Part shown: positions 44,696 through 56,480 of the stretch, one piece after another
How the letters are laid out: each line of letters opens with the position of its first letter
How positions within the stretch are numbered: the stretch's first letter is position 1
Assembly: GCA_002989075.1 (NCBI GenBank)
Contig: PSQN01000012.1
Span: 992,001 to 1,056,000 of the forward strand
DNA from: Arthonia radiata
Taxonomy: Eukaryota; Ascomycota; Arthoniomycetes; Arthoniales; Arthoniaceae
Reading direction: 5' to 3'
Length of the DNA stretch: 64,000 nucleotides
Notes under the pieces: model-generated
The model's input: only the letters and a program-made list of their open reading frames with translations
Database searches by the model: none
Told to the model about the DNA's origin: nothing
Program-made: the position numbers and the translations under genes

Positions 44696-45138
44696 CCTTA
44701 GACCACGCGATAGACCTATGTCATAGATTCTAGTGTCTCTCAGAAATTGAATTGTTTATGCATGGATATCTAGCAATATTGACATTCCCATTCTTCTGCG
44801 CTTTCAACGAGCCTTCATGCCTTCGTGAATACCAAGGGATGACTCGCGCATTGCTCAAAGACACGAGTTGACCACCAGATTTCAGCACAGGAATTACGTC
44901 TGGATTGCCTCATCTACGTTTGAAGAGGCGCGGTGATTTAGCGAAGCAGCCCGTTGTCATCTCTGCATTACTTCGCGATGGCCATCATGGCCTGCACATA
45001 CGCTCGAGCGGCTCTACCAAGGTAGGCTCAGAAACGCGCAGCTAAACCAGGTACATTCGCCAAAAGCATATCTTGAGAGACATCAAAAAGCAAAATCCAT
45101 TGACCACTGCACCCACATAACACTACACCCGAACCAAA
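44696..45138. other. Intergenic, no supported gene
   Basis: About 440 bp between the hydrolase and RFT1 genes, both on the plus strand. No gene, repeat or RNA was recognised. Confidence 0.5.
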
Positions 45139-47046
45139 ATGTCCGCCCTCCGCGCCACCACCTCCCTGATCCTCATTCAAGTCCTCTCCCGCCTCTCCAC
45201 CTTCGCCATCAACAACGCCTCCCTGCGCTACCTCTCCCCCGCGCTCCTTGGCGCTTCAACCCACCTCGAACTTCTCAATACCACCATCCTAACCTTCGCG
45301 CGGGACTCCCTGCGAGTCGCCCTCGCCCGCGAAGGCTACGCTCCCAACCGCCAAAGCGTCGTCAATGCCGCCCACCTACCATGGCTCCTCGGCATCCCGC
45401 TCGCCCTCATGTTCCGCTTCTTCTACATCAGCAGCGGTCTCCCCGACGTCCCAGGTATGGCCGACGGCGTAAATTACGTGTGCATCGCCGCGATCGTGGA
45501 GATGGTCGCGGAGCCCGCGTTTGCACTCGTGCAGGTGAGCGGGGATTTCGGGGTGAGGGCGCGGGCGGAGACGAGCGGGACGGTTGCGCGGTGTGTCGTC
45601 ACGTTTGCGTCTGTCGTGTATGGTGATCGTACAGGGCTGGAAGCGAGTGTACTGCCGTTTGCGTATGGGCAGATGGCGTATGCGGCTGTAGTGCTGGTGG
45701 TTTATTTGTGGCATATTGGCCCGATTTTGAGGGAGGCGGGGGTGAGTTGGTTGCTTACGCCTGTGCAAGGGGAGAGGCATGCGAAGAAGAGTGATGAGAA
45801 GGCTGGTGCATCTGCGAGAGACCAGCCTGAGGACAGCTATCTCCTAGGTCTGTTTTCAAGAGGCTTGCTCTGGCTGACTCTTACCCTCTCTGCCCAAACA
45901 ATCGTCAAGCAGCTCCTGGGCGAAGGCGACCACCTCATCATGGCGCTGTTCGCCTCGCTCGAAGATCAAGGCTCGTATGACCTCGCTCATAACTACGGCT
46001 CCTTGATCGCGCGCATGCTCTTCCAGCCCATTGAAGAAGGCTGCCGTGGCCTCTTCTCCCGATTATGCGCCGGCGCAGAGGACGACGCCAAGATCGTGAG
46101 CGGCGAAGACAAAGAAGACGAGCAAACCACCAAAGCCGCAGAGAAGGGCATGGAGAAGAGCCTCACGCAAGCGCTCTCCACCCTCCAACTCGTTTTGAAA
46201 CTCTACGGTATCTTCACGTTGTTCATCACCGCGCTCGGCCCTCCCTTAGCACCCCTCGCGCTCCGCCTCATCGCAGGCGCGAAATGGTCCGACACCTCGC
46301 CCCACAGCCACGGCCACTCTCCCCACAGCCACGGCCACTCTCCCCACAGCCACGGCCACTCTCCCCACAACCACGAACAAGCCACCCCAACATCCGCATC
46401 CGCAGGCGACGTCCTCTCCAGCTATCTCTTCCTCCTCCCCTTCCTCGCCTTCAACGGCATCCTCGAAGCCTTCCTCTCCGCCATCGCCACGCCCAGCGAA
46501 CTCTACGTCCAGTCCATCGTCATGTCGCTCTTCACCGCCATCTTCATGGTCTCCGGCTATGTGTTCCTGTGCGTCTTGCAGTGGGGCGCGCACGGCCTGA
46601 TTGCTGCGCAGGGCGTGGGTATGCTTTTACGGATATTGTATAGTTGGTGGTTTGCGGCTCATTGGTTCGGAGCTAAGGACATGAAGCTGAGTTGGCGAAG
46701 TATGCTGCCGAATGCGGCGAGTGTGACCTTTGGGGGTATGATTGCGGCGGCGTTGAGGGCGGATGTGCAGTTGCCGGCTGTGCGCGTGGCGGTGGGGTGG
46801 GTGCTGGCGGTGGTGACGGGGTGGGTGGGTGGGAAATCAAGTGGGGAGGATGCGTGGTTGCGGGTGGGCGAGCAGGAGGCGGAGGTGGCGTATCAGATTG
46901 TGGTGAAGGGGGCGCTGGCGGCGATTGGGGCCGTGACGATGGTGGTTTGTGAGCAGGACTTTTGGTGGGAGCAGTGGGAGGCGGTGGCGCCGAGTTTGGG
47001 GGGTGGGGTTGTGGAGGGGCCGGGGGAGGGGAAGAAGGATTTGTGA
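45139..47046 (+). CDS. RFT1: Rft1, ER membrane protein of N-glycan precursor assembly
   Basis: Intronless, 635 aa, somewhat longer than yeast Rft1 (574). The conserved opening is SLILIQVLSRLSTFAINNAS, LRYLSP, with LELLNTTILTFARDSLRVAL. Further on are FSRGLLWLTLTLSAQTIVKQ, LLGEGDHLIMALFASLEDQG, YDLAHNYGSLIARMLFQPIEE and FNGILEAFLSAIATPSELY. Many hydrophobic segments fit a MATE/MOP-like multi-spanner. Rft1 is needed for Man5GlcNAc2-PP-dolichol to reach the ER lumen; whether it is itself the flippase is disputed. A His-rich loop of tandem SPHSHGH units (nt 46300..46380) accounts for part of the extra length. Confidence 0.93.
   Translation: MSALRATTSLILIQVLSRLSTFAINNASLRYLSPALLGASTHLELLNTTILTFARDSLRVALAREGYAPNRQSVVNAAHLPWLLGIPLALMFRFFYISSGLPDVPGMADGVNYVCIAAIVEMVAEPAFALVQVSGDFGVRARAETSGTVARCVVTFASVVYGDRTGLEASVLPFAYGQMAYAAVVLVVYLWHIGPILREAGVSWLLTPVQGERHAKKSDEKAGASARDQPEDSYLLGLFSRGLLWLTLTLSAQTIVKQLLGEGDHLIMALFASLEDQGSYDLAHNYGSLIARMLFQPIEEGCRGLFSRLCAGAEDDAKIVSGEDKEDEQTTKAAEKGMEKSLTQALSTLQLVLKLYGIFTLFITALGPPLAPLALRLIAGAKWSDTSPHSHGHSPHSHGHSPHSHGHSPHNHEQATPTSASAGDVLSSYLFLLPFLAFNGILEAFLSAIATPSELYVQSIVMSLFTAIFMVSGYVFLCVLQWGAHGLIAAQGVGMLLRILYSWWFAAHWFGAKDMKLSWRSMLPNAASVTFGGMIAAALRADVQLPAVRVAVGWVLAVVTGWVGGKSSGEDAWLRVGEQEAEVAYQIVVKGALAAIGAVTMVVCEQDFWWEQWEAVAPSLGGGVVEGPGEGKKDL
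46300..46380 (+). repeat. In-frame 21-bp minisatellite coding a His-rich loop
   Basis: Three perfect copies of a 21-bp unit (CCCCACAGCCACGGCCACTC plus T) at 46300..46362, then a diverged fourth ending at 46380. The period is seven codons, so unit number can change without breaking the reading frame. The product is repeated PHSHGHS, placed in a loop of Rft1. Confidence 0.95.
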
Positions 47047-47397
47047 GAGTCGTGTTGAGTGGAATGGCCTGTCGAGGCAGAGCGTGGGATTCGTAAAGAT
47101 GGGACGAGTGTTACGGTTCAGCTTACTGCTGATGATCTGTAGAAGATTTGAACAAACGAAGTTGAACCCTCAGGCTGTCATACTCAAGATCCATACAGCC
47201 GCCCACAATTTCAACCGGACACAGACGGACACGAGATCGCCACATACTCAGGATGCGTATGGATGTTGACTGACGATGGCCTAAATGTTTGCTGACACAT
47301 TAACTATCTTTAACTTAGTAAGATAAGCTCGTATCACTGCTATATACGCTTCGGACGGCTAAGCGTGTACGACGCAATGCCACACAGAAACACCCTT
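47047..47397. other. Convergent 3' region between RFT1 and the pectin methylesterase
   Basis: About 350 bp between two stop codons on opposite strands. It should hold both 3' ends. No gene is seen. Confidence 0.5.
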
Positions 47398-48663
47398 CTA
47401 CGCATTGACCGGCACCGAATATGCCGCATCAATCCAGCTCAAATCACTCGGCGCACCATCCGGCGTCATAAACACATCCTTCGGCCATCGATACGGCGCC
47501 ACCTGCTCATCTGTCAACTCAATCGTGATATTACCCGCCGCTCTCGCCGTAGCATTAAAGCCAGGGCCACTGTCCTTATACTCGCCGAGTAATGTTTGGC
47601 CTGTTCACAAATCAGCACACCAACTCCACAAACACGACGCGCAGGCGTGTAACTCGCCAGGTATAATAGGATGCCCCGCATCCCACTCAATATACCCCGC
47701 CGGAACAATCGTAGCATCCAACACATTCTCCATAAAAATACTCCGATGCAGACTATTCCACGGCCTCCCCAGCGCGCACCGCCCCACCTCCGTCTCGGCA
47801 ACCGTCGCGTTCTCAGCCGCCACAGTATTCCCGCTCAGATAGACGCCGTACTTATTCGCAAACGTGGTGTTCGTGCCCTTCCAGGCCGTGATGCCCCCGC
47901 CGCAGCTCCGCAGCTGGAGCAGCGAGTCCGTCGCGTACATCGTCCCGAAGCCGTAGAGGAAGTCGGTCTGCCCGGCGAGGACGGAGTGCGAGAAATACGC
48001 GTTCCCGAGTTTGCCGATGTAGATCGTGTCTTGGTAGGAGCCGAAGTAGCAGTGGTAGAAGGAGGAGTTGGAGTAGCTGGCTGAGAGCGCGAGGGCGGGG
48101 CCGGCGGAGTACGGCGCGAACTCGTTGGTTATGTTGAGATTGTAGGCTTTGAAGTCGGATGGGCCGAGCGGCGTGTCGGGCGGAACCGCAAAGCCTGTGG
48201 GTCCGCTTCCTGTGAGGCTGGAGTTGAGGGTACTGGCGACGGTTAGGGTCGTGGTGAATTCGTTGTCCGGGTATGGGATGCTGTTGGGGTTTGCGGCGGA
48301 CCAGGTGATCTTGGCGAGGTTGGCGGCGACGGAGGTGGTATCTGTGGATTTGCCGAGGAGGGTGGTGGGACCTTGACGGGTTACGTTGACTTGCTCTGTG
48401 TATACGCCGGCGTCGATGAGGATCGTGTAGCTGTCGGTGTTGTTGGGGAGAGATGCGACGGCGGACTGGATGGTGGTGAAGTTGGCGAGAGCGTTAGTGG
48501 GCGAGACGAAGAGCGTGCCGTCTGGGCACCCGGTGAGTGGTGCTGCGTCGTTGGGTGTCTGACAGCTGCTCAGATCTATTGGCGCACCCCATGGCGTATA
48601 AAAAAGCGTTGCAAAGACGAAAGCACGGAGGATGGCCGTTCGTGGGCCAACAGCTCTCATCAT
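47398..48663 (-). CDS. Secreted pectin methylesterase, family CE8
   Basis: Two exons, 47658..48663 and 47398..47600, with a 57-bp intron (47601..47657), give 402 aa. A hydrophobic N-terminus (AFVFATLFYTPWG) is the signal peptide; two ATGs in tandem (48663, 48660) are equivalent starts. CE8 motifs are visible: GSYQDTIYIG (active-site Gln), VLAGQTDFLYGFGTMY (Gln and Asp), and ALGRPWNSLHRSIF (Arg). Splicing joins IIPG to QTLLGEYKDSGPGFN, the usual CE8 C-terminal pattern. The only donor that keeps frame is GC-type (GCGAGT), so this is probably a GC-AG intron. The enzyme removes methyl esters from pectin, opening it to polygalacturonase. It is head to head with an exopolygalacturonase gene. Confidence 0.9.
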
Positions 48664-49405
48664 CTTGCACTAATTTGACTTCGATCTGCTTGCTGACTTT
48701 ATTTGGCAGCGCAAAAGTGATGGGGAATGAAATGGAACCAAAATATACTTTTCAAGATCTGTTTCGCTACGCATACAACATCTAAGAGCAGAGCAGGCTT
48801 GGCGGATTCATATATACTACAAGCTTGTGATAGCCTACAGGACGCCACTGCGTACGTGACGACTCACCTTCTGCTGATGCATTGTGGGGCCTGCAGATCC
48901 GGCAGATCCAGGTTGGTCGACAGACGAGATGGCCTCTCGTGCCTCCGTCGGGGTCCAAAGACGGCGCGCAGTCGGCAGATTTGAGCAAGTCAAGAATGAA
49001 GTTCCACAGCAAGGATTGTAGTCGTCCAGACTCACAATCTGGTCAAGAAGACAAAAGATCGGAGCAAGTTTCCCCGAGAGCCGAGGTGACCTGCCAAGAA
49101 AGGACTAGACATGAGCGTGATGCTTGTCTTCACCTTCCTCCTTCTTCCCTTATTCCTCGTCGGCGTCGAAAGAAGCGCTGGTGCGTCGTGGAGATGGCGC
49201 GCAGACACTTGCGGGGTCTCCGCGAATTTAATGACAGGATTCACACGTGGCGACCGGCAAGTAGACATTGGCATGCTCGCCCAGATCGATGCCAATGGCT
49301 GCTTTTCAAGAGCTTAAAAATAAATCCCTGAGCTTTCCTGGACGTCTCTTTGCTTTCTGTCCCTGCGGTCTTACGCAAGATCAAAATTGAGATCAGTGCA
49401 GCATT
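48664..49405. promoter_or_regulatory. Shared upstream region of the two pectinase genes
   Basis: The 742 bp between divergent pectin methylesterase and exopolygalacturonase starts. It contains a GTGGGG at 48884..48889 and a GCGGGG/CTCCGC pair at 49211..49223, all fitting the CreA consensus SYGGRG, and a GCCAAG at 49093..49098 fitting the PacC consensus GCCARG. Such short motifs occur by chance, so only the paired one is listed separately. No gene was recognised inside. Confidence 0.5.
49211..49223. promoter_or_regulatory. Paired inverted CreA-type sites
   Basis: GCGGGG is followed after one base by CTCCGC, so two sites matching SYGGRG face each other about 185 bp upstream of the exopolygalacturonase ATG. 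In Aspergillus, closely paired CreA sites are the functional form for glucose repression. Function here is inferred from consensus and position only. Confidence 0.45.
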
Positions 49406-50689
49406 ATGGCGCCGACTAAGATCGCAGTCACGTTGTTCTCACTCGTCTGCTCCTCGATTGCAAACTCACTCGTAGGACCGTACCAGCCTTTCGCGCCCAT
49501 CCCCGAGTCCACGCCGAGGACGCGCGAGTGCCCTGTAGCAGCATCAGGCGACGGCAGCGATGACGCCCCGGCTTTCCTCCAAGCCATCCAAGACTGCAAC
49601 AACGGCGGCAAAGTAGTCTTCGAAGCCGGACAGTCCTACTCCATCGGCACAGCCCTTGACCTCACCTACCTCTCCAGCATCGACATTGAGATCGCCGGCT
49701 TCGTTCACTTCACAAATGATACGGACTATTGGCAAGCCAACTCATTTCGCTTCATCTTCCAGAACGCCACGTCGTTCTACCAGCTCGGCGGTAATGACGT
49801 CAACTTTTACACCTCAGGGGACGGCGAGCTGAACGGAAATGGCCAGGTGTGGTACGACCTTTACGCGGCTGACGCTTTCACATTGAGACCTGTGCTCGTC
49901 GGTGTGAATGACCTTCACAACTCCACCATTGGCCCGCTCAAGCTCAGATACAGTCCCCAATATTACACCTTCATGGCGAACAGCACCAACGTCATCTTCA
50001 CCGGCTTCGACATCTCCGGTTTCAGCACATCCAACAACGTCGCCAAGAACACAGACGGCTGGGACACGTACCGTAGTTCCAATATCGTCATCCAAGACTC
50101 CGTCATCAACAATGGGGACGACTGTGTTTCCTTCAAGCCCAACTCATCCCAGATCCTCGTGCAGAACCTCTTCTGCAACGGCAGCCACGGCATCTCCGTG
50201 GGCTCGTTGGGCCAGTACGCAGGCGAGACAGACATCGTACAAGACATCTACGTCTACAATATCAGCATGAACAATGCGAGTGACGGCGCCCGCATCAAAG
50301 TCTGGCCTGGCAATCAAGCCGCGCTGTCGCCGGACCTGCAAGGAGGCGGCGGCACGGGCTTTGTCAGGAACGTGACGTATGAGGGTATGACGATCTCGAA
50401 TGTGGATTACGCGATCGAAGTCACGCAATGCTATGGGCAGAAGAACCAGACGCTGTGTAATGAGGCGCCGAGCAATCTCACTATCAGCGATATCAGATTC
50501 ATGGACTTCAAGGGCACGACGAGTGGGAAGTATGATCCCATCGTAGGTACGGTGGTGTGCTCTGCGCCGGATAGATGCAGTGACATCGCTGCCAGTAATA
50601 TCGATGTGGTTAGCCCCAATGGTTTCTTGGGGTATCAATGCAGCAATGTGGATGAGGCGACACTGGGGCTGAATTGTACGGAGAGCTAG
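49406..50689 (+). CDS. Secreted exopolygalacturonase-like glycoside hydrolase, family GH28
   Basis: Intronless, 427 aa with a signal peptide ([20 protein letters not shown]). GH28 catalytic motifs appear in order: NTDGWD, then [12 protein letters not shown], then [15 protein letters not shown], and RIKVWPG. These give the three catalytic Asp, the SHG His and the RIK substrate-binding pair. The [10 protein letters not shown] form with a [14 protein letters not shown] region fits the exo-acting branch. Numerous Asn sequons (NSTNVIF, NNASDG, NQTLC) suggest heavy N-glycosylation. It cleaves galacturonic acid from the ends of demethylated pectin. Its partner, a pectin methylesterase, is transcribed divergently 742 bp away. 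Confidence 0.92.
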   Translation: MAPTKIAVTLFSLVCSSIANSLVGPYQPFAPIPESTPRTRECPVAASGDGSDDAPAFLQAIQDCNNGGKVVFEAGQSYSIGTALDLTYLSSIDIEIAGFVHFTNDTDYWQANSFRFIFQNATSFYQLGGNDVNFYTSGDGELNGNGQVWYDLYAADAFTLRPVLVGVNDLHNSTIGPLKLRYSPQYYTFMANSTNVIFTGFDISGFSTSNNVAKNTDGWDTYRSSNIVIQDSVINNGDDCVSFKPNSSQILVQNLFCNGSHGISVGSLGQYAGETDIVQDIYVYNISMNNASDGARIKVWPGNQAALSPDLQGGGGTGFVRNVTYEGMTISNVDYAIEVTQCYGQKNQTLCNEAPSNLTISDIRFMDFKGTTSGKYDPIVGTVVCSAPDRCSDIAASNIDVVSPNGFLGYQCSNVDEATLGLNCTES

Positions 50690-51340
50690 TACGCCTAGTC
50701 CTATTCAATAGTGAAGGGAGTGCCGTCGTTCTGGATGCTGTTCGTGCTGTAGTGTTTGCTGCTGAGTGCAATTTCTTCAAATGCGTAGTGCGCTAGGTAC
50801 AGAAGCAGACGTGAAGTTGAAGAAAGAGAGTCGGCATCTAGAGGTGAGAGGTGCTCAGACGATGGTGACAGCACGTCTACGTAATGGTCTTTTGTGGGTT
50901 CTTTGCCTACTACATCATCTGATTTGTAAACGAGAAGACTTTGATTATTCAACCATCCTTTGTCAACGCGAAAATAAAATTGGCTGGCCGCGTCCTATCG
51001 TGGTTCGTACAATGAACAGTCACCCTAATGAGCAATGACGGTCAGGGGGAGCAAGATGACCACGGGATCCAGCACTCCGCCCGTACTCATGAACCTCCGT
51101 GTCCTGGCTTTGCACTTTGTAGGTTCGCCTTCGTGACTATGCCAAGAGACCTCGAGGATATAGGAGGCGTTTGAAGACCCGGTCGCGTCAGTCAACTCAG
51201 GCCCACGTGCCAGAGTGAGATATTACCCGATTGGGAGATTTCCGATATACGGGCCGTTGAGTAGTCTTAGCGCCTTGCCGTGTGGCCGTGCTGGAAATAT
51301 TAAATATCAAGTTTGCAACTCCTATTGTGACCCCGAACGC
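50690..51340. other. Last GC-normal stretch before the RIP island
   Basis: About 650 bp after the exopolygalacturonase gene, with normal composition until ~51.34 kb, where AT content jumps. No coding region is convincing. Confidence 0.5.
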
Positions 51341-54300
51341 AAGTAGTGCTTTACAGCGTATCGTACGTTACCGACTCTTACTATTATTGAGAAACAAATA
51401 AAATTGAATTTTCTACGATAGAGCCTTAACAACGATATAGACGCGAGTATAAGTATTTATATAAGAAGTATATAACTAATTAGAACTTGTTATATAATTG
51501 TATATTGAATAAGTATTATAGCGGATATAAAAGTATAATAAACGTATAGTATATATAATATATATATTGTACCTATAGGGGTAGATAACTAGAGTAGCAA
51601 AGCTCTATAATATAAAGAAAGTACTTAGAATTAAAATAGTAGTATCTAGAAACTATATAGTATATTAGACTATATTTAGAGCGCTCTTATAATACTATAT
51701 AGCGCTAACTAGCTATAACTTACTAGAGCTATAAAGAACCAAAAAGATATACTTAAATATAAAAAGTATATAATAGATAAAAAGTATATAATAAATAAAA
51801 GAGAAGCCTTAGGCGTAGTAGAGCGTAGACTTAAGAGTATAGAAAAGATACTAATAGTATCCTTAGTATAGTATTCTTAGACTACTATTATAGTATATAT
51901 CTTAAGTACTAAGCCTATAAGAGTAGCTTAATAAAACTAACCTACTATATAAGTATAGATTAAAAAGATAAAATAGATAGAGAGTTAAAAACTTCTTAAG
52001 AAAGTTTAGAAAACAATTCTAGCTACTATAGTAGTTTAGACCCTATAGAGTATTACTATAAAGATTATGCTCTCTAATATATAAGCTATATTATAAGTAT
52101 AGAGAGTAGTTTTAATACTAAACTTTAAGATTCTAGAGGTACTACTAAGTATAGAGGTTAGCTATAGTAGTAAGGCTATAAATATAGCTCTATAAAGGGC
52201 TATTAAATAGGGCTCTATAAAAGTAGTAGGCCCCCTCTAAATAATAAGAGTAGCTTAGTTTTACTTAATACTAAAGTTAACTAGCTTCTAAGGGGGTAAA
52301 AAAGATACGTATAAAAGTATAGAAAAGTATAGCTTACTAATAGTTAGTTTTCTAGCTTAGGCTATATAGTACTAGACTATTTAAAAGAGCCTTGTTCTAA
52401 ATATAAGGCTCTACAATATTAGAGTATTTAACTACGTAGTTTAGATTAAGAACTACTTTAAGTATTAATAGTAGAGATACTAATATTTAGTATATTACTA
52501 CACTATATACTATAAGTAGTATATAGAAGTATATAATACCTAGAAGTATAGTATAGAGCGTACCTCTTATATAAACTATAGTAAGAACTATTAGGCCTAG
52601 TAATACTAGTTATATATAGCCTTCTAGTCCTATTATAAGGGAATTTAGATATATTAAGTATACTTTATAGTATAGTTATAGTATATTTAGTATATACTAG
52701 TTATATAGATAAACTTTAAAGAATTTATCTTTTAAGTAGAGAAAAGAAAGATAGTATACTAGCTTAAGTTAGCTTACTAAGTAGACTAGCTAATCTTTTT
52801 TATCTTAGCTATAAAGAACTTAGCTTAAAGACTACTTTTCTTTAGTAGCTAATAGATACTATAGTAGTATAGACCACACCTATTACCAAAGAACTTAGGT
52901 ATCTATATAATTATCTATTATCTATAGCTTCTATCTTACTTAGTAACTTAGACTTAACTAGTAGAAAGTAGATTATCTAAAAGTAAGTCTCTTATTATCT
53001 TCTAATTATCTCTTAATTAGAGCTAGCTAGTATAGTATACTACTACTATTAGCCCTACTAACCTCTACTTTAGCTACTCCTAAATAAGCTAGCTTACTCT
53101 GTTATAATAGTTCTTCTCTCTAGAAATGTTATATAAGTATATTAGTAGGTACTATAGTAGGTAGTAAGATAGTAAGAACTAGATAGTAAGACCCTAATAG
53201 TAGATATAAGATAGAAATAGAAATAGTAGAAGTAGTAGGATAACTTAAGTATAGTACCTATATTATTAACTAGTATACTTCTAGTAAGAATAGTAAGAAT
53301 ATATATAAACTAGAGCCTTATAGTAAGAGCTAGAGAGTAGTAGACTCCCTAAAAAACTAATTAGAATATTAGTATTAGCTAGAGCTAGTTCTAGTTATAC
53401 TAGTTAGTAATATAAATATAGGCTAGGCTTTTAACAACTAGGCTTAGGCTTCTAATTAGGCTATAAGATATAAAAATTAGTTTTAGTAGCTATAGTAGCT
53501 ATATAAGAATTAGTTCTATTAGTAATAGCTATAGTTATATAGATAGAGATATACTATATTCTTTCTAATAGAAACGTATAGATACGCTTATTTATATAGA
53601 ATTAGAACTCCTTAGTAGAATAGCTAATGCTACTATTATTAGTATATAACAGAAATAGTCTATCATTTATTAGAATTATAAGAATTCTTCTTCTTATTAT
53701 TATTTTTAAGTAAGCTACGTATAGGCTATATTAAGACTTATAGTTATTATTTATTTTAAATCTTTAGAGCTATATATAAAGTATAGGATCCTTAAGAGCC
53801 TCTTATATCTATAGAACGTCTTTATTATTCTAGTAGCTTATATTGTCTTATTCTTTATAGGTAGACTAGCATTAGTAGAGTAGTATAGAGAGAGAATAGA
53901 TTATTAGATAGAGTAGATAGGTTAGAAGGCTTAAATATAGTTATTATCTTATTCTTAGCTACTATAGTATTAATTACTATTCTTTTTTATACTTAAGTAC
54001 TTTATTAGCTTCTATAAACTACTTCTACTATTATTACTCTAAGTACTACTATCTATATTCTTATACTCTCTTTATAGCTAAAGAACTCTAGTATGTCTAG
54101 AAATTATAATATATATATTACTAGTCCTCTAAATAGCTATATAAGTAGTAGAAGTAGCTAGACTACTAATAGATTTAGTAGAATTACTTCTAATGGTAAT
54201 AGGTCTTATATAGCTAAAGATACTTATTAAACTTAGTAGCTACCTTATAATTTTTAGACTTCTTAGTCTATTATTATCTAAATAACTTAGTTTCTTCTAA

Positions 54301-56480
54301 TATCTAGTATTTAAGGCGCTTTTTACTTTAATAGAAAGAATGTTACTTTCTTTCTTAAATACTAGATAGATCTTTATATTAGTACCTAAATCAATAAAGC
54401 TTATAGTATTAAGAGACTATCTTACTACTATAATTCTATAATTTATAAGTATATTTATAAGCTTGATAAATTTTAATAGTACTAGTAGTAGCTATTAAAG
54501 AAGGCTCTTTTAAAAGAATTCTAGGCTAGAGATAACTACTAGTAAATATAGTTATATACTTATCTTAATACTTTATACTATATATCTTATAAGAATTATA
54601 ATAATATTAAGAAGTTCTATTTCTAGTTTAAAAGTATCTTATCTATCTTAGTAAAGAAAAATTAACTTAATAGATATACTTAGAATACTCTTTTTCTTAA
54701 GAGAATTAAAAAGTTTCTTACTTAGTATATCTATTACTACCTCTAAATTACTATTAATAGCCTAATAGAGATACTCTTTAATAACTTCTATAAGTGAATA
54801 TATTTAACCTTAATTAAAAATATCTTATAAAGTATATTATAAGTCTCTTAAAAGCTAAAAATAATTATTATAAGAAGATTACTAAAGTATTTATTTCTAT
54901 TACTACTATATAGAATAATATGCTCTTCTTAAAAAATACCTATATTCTTAAGATCTAGATAGTCTTAGCTATTTCTATTTATACTAGAATAGTACTACTA
55001 GCTCTAGCTCTAGCTTTAGCTTAGACTTAGTATAAAAATATACTAATACTAGATACTTCTCTTATAGTCTTTATATTCTAGTAGTAAATAGTTACTCTCA
55101 AAAAAAAACTTAGCTAGTAGTTATCTTAATACTTATCTTCTACTTACTATAGCTAGTAAGCTTAGTAATAGTAGATATTATTTATACTATTATTAAGCTT
55201 TTAGTTAAATAATATTTAAAACCTAAATAGTATATCTATTAATAATAACTACTATACCTATAGTAAAGAGAGTTATATAAGATATAATTATATATAGCTT
55301 AATAGTCTTATTAATAATAGTAATCTTTATCTTAATAAGAATAACTAACTATATATAGGACTATCTAGAGCTAGTTATAGTAAGGTATAGAGAGCTTAGA
55401 GTTAGAGCTTAGTTATTACTATCTACTAAGCTCTTAGTACTAAGTATACTTATAAGAATAGGTACTAAGGGATACTAAACTATAGTATCTCTATAAATAT
55501 AGTAATCTTTATACTAATTAAGGGCTCTAAAGAGAATTATAGGTTAAATATCTATATACTCATATAAATAAGAGTAAGATATTAGTATCTAATACTCTTT
55601 AGTATTAGTAAGGTAAATAAAAGTAAGAGGCTAAGCTACTACCTATTTGTAATTTATAGCTAGTTAGTATTCTCAAGTACTCTATTAAGTATAGTAATAA
55701 TATTTAGATATTTAAGCTATCTATTTTAAATAAGAAAGCTATATAAAACTAAAATTATTCTATTTATCTATCTTAAGTTATTAAAAATAGTATCTCTATT
55801 TATAAAGTACTTAATAATATTCTTAATAGTAATATTAATAATATTACTCTTTACTAGCTTCTCTTTATTAGTCTAAAAGTATATAAAGCCTTCTTTTCTT
55901 ATCTTCTAAACTATAATACTAAGATTATTAAAATATTCAAGAATAAGAAGATTAAATTTAGTATTTAAGATAGCTATATATATAGTGCCTTAATCTTTAA
56001 AAAGACTAGGTAGCTAATTATTTTAAAACTCTACTCTATAGTTAAGATTATTATTAATAGAGTAGTAAATAAAGTGTTAATTAATAATAGCTTTAAAATT
56101 AATTTTATTAAAATTAACTATACTATATATACTAGACTTAGTATTTATAACTATATAAAAAAATTACTTAAGACTATTATAGATATAGATATAACCTTTA
56201 ATAGTATATATATAAATATTAATATTTATATTATAAAGATACTAACTTACTTAAACTTCTTGTATCTAAATAAGCTTATATAGAAAGTAATCTTTAATTA
56301 CCTCTAGATATATTTAGTTAATCTCTATACTACTAATCTTAAAGATAATCTCTATTATATAGAAATATTGTTTAAAGAATATAGTTACTAAGACTATATT
56401 TATACTCTTACTCTTCTTTACTACTATAGTACTACTAATATAGCGTTATTAAAAGAGTAAGTAGGCTAGATATAATGTAT
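51341..56480. repeat. RIP-degraded AT-rich repeat block, family not identified
   Basis: About 5.1 kb composed almost entirely of TA-, AG- and CT-rich words, with CA and TG dinucleotides nearly absent while GC and CG steps persist. That pattern is the direct product of RIP at CpA. The block is presumably one or more transposable elements; a LINE is possible for part of it, but I cannot show a domain. The longest open frame inside (56074..56283) encodes an Ile/Asn-rich string explained by composition. Confidence 0.8.

Noticed and set aside
46300-46380. Regular repeats resembling a CRISPR array
   Set aside because: The units are directly adjacent without spacers and are in frame within a coding exon: a minisatellite.
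46065-46643. Long alternative-frame open reading frame inside RFT1
   Set aside because: It is Arg/Pro/His-rich and arises from the third-position GC bias of RFT1, which has clear homology in its own frame.
56074-56283. Open frame of 69 codons inside the RIP island
   Set aside because: It encodes an Ile/Asn/Tyr-rich string that follows from AT-rich composition, with no support from neighbours.
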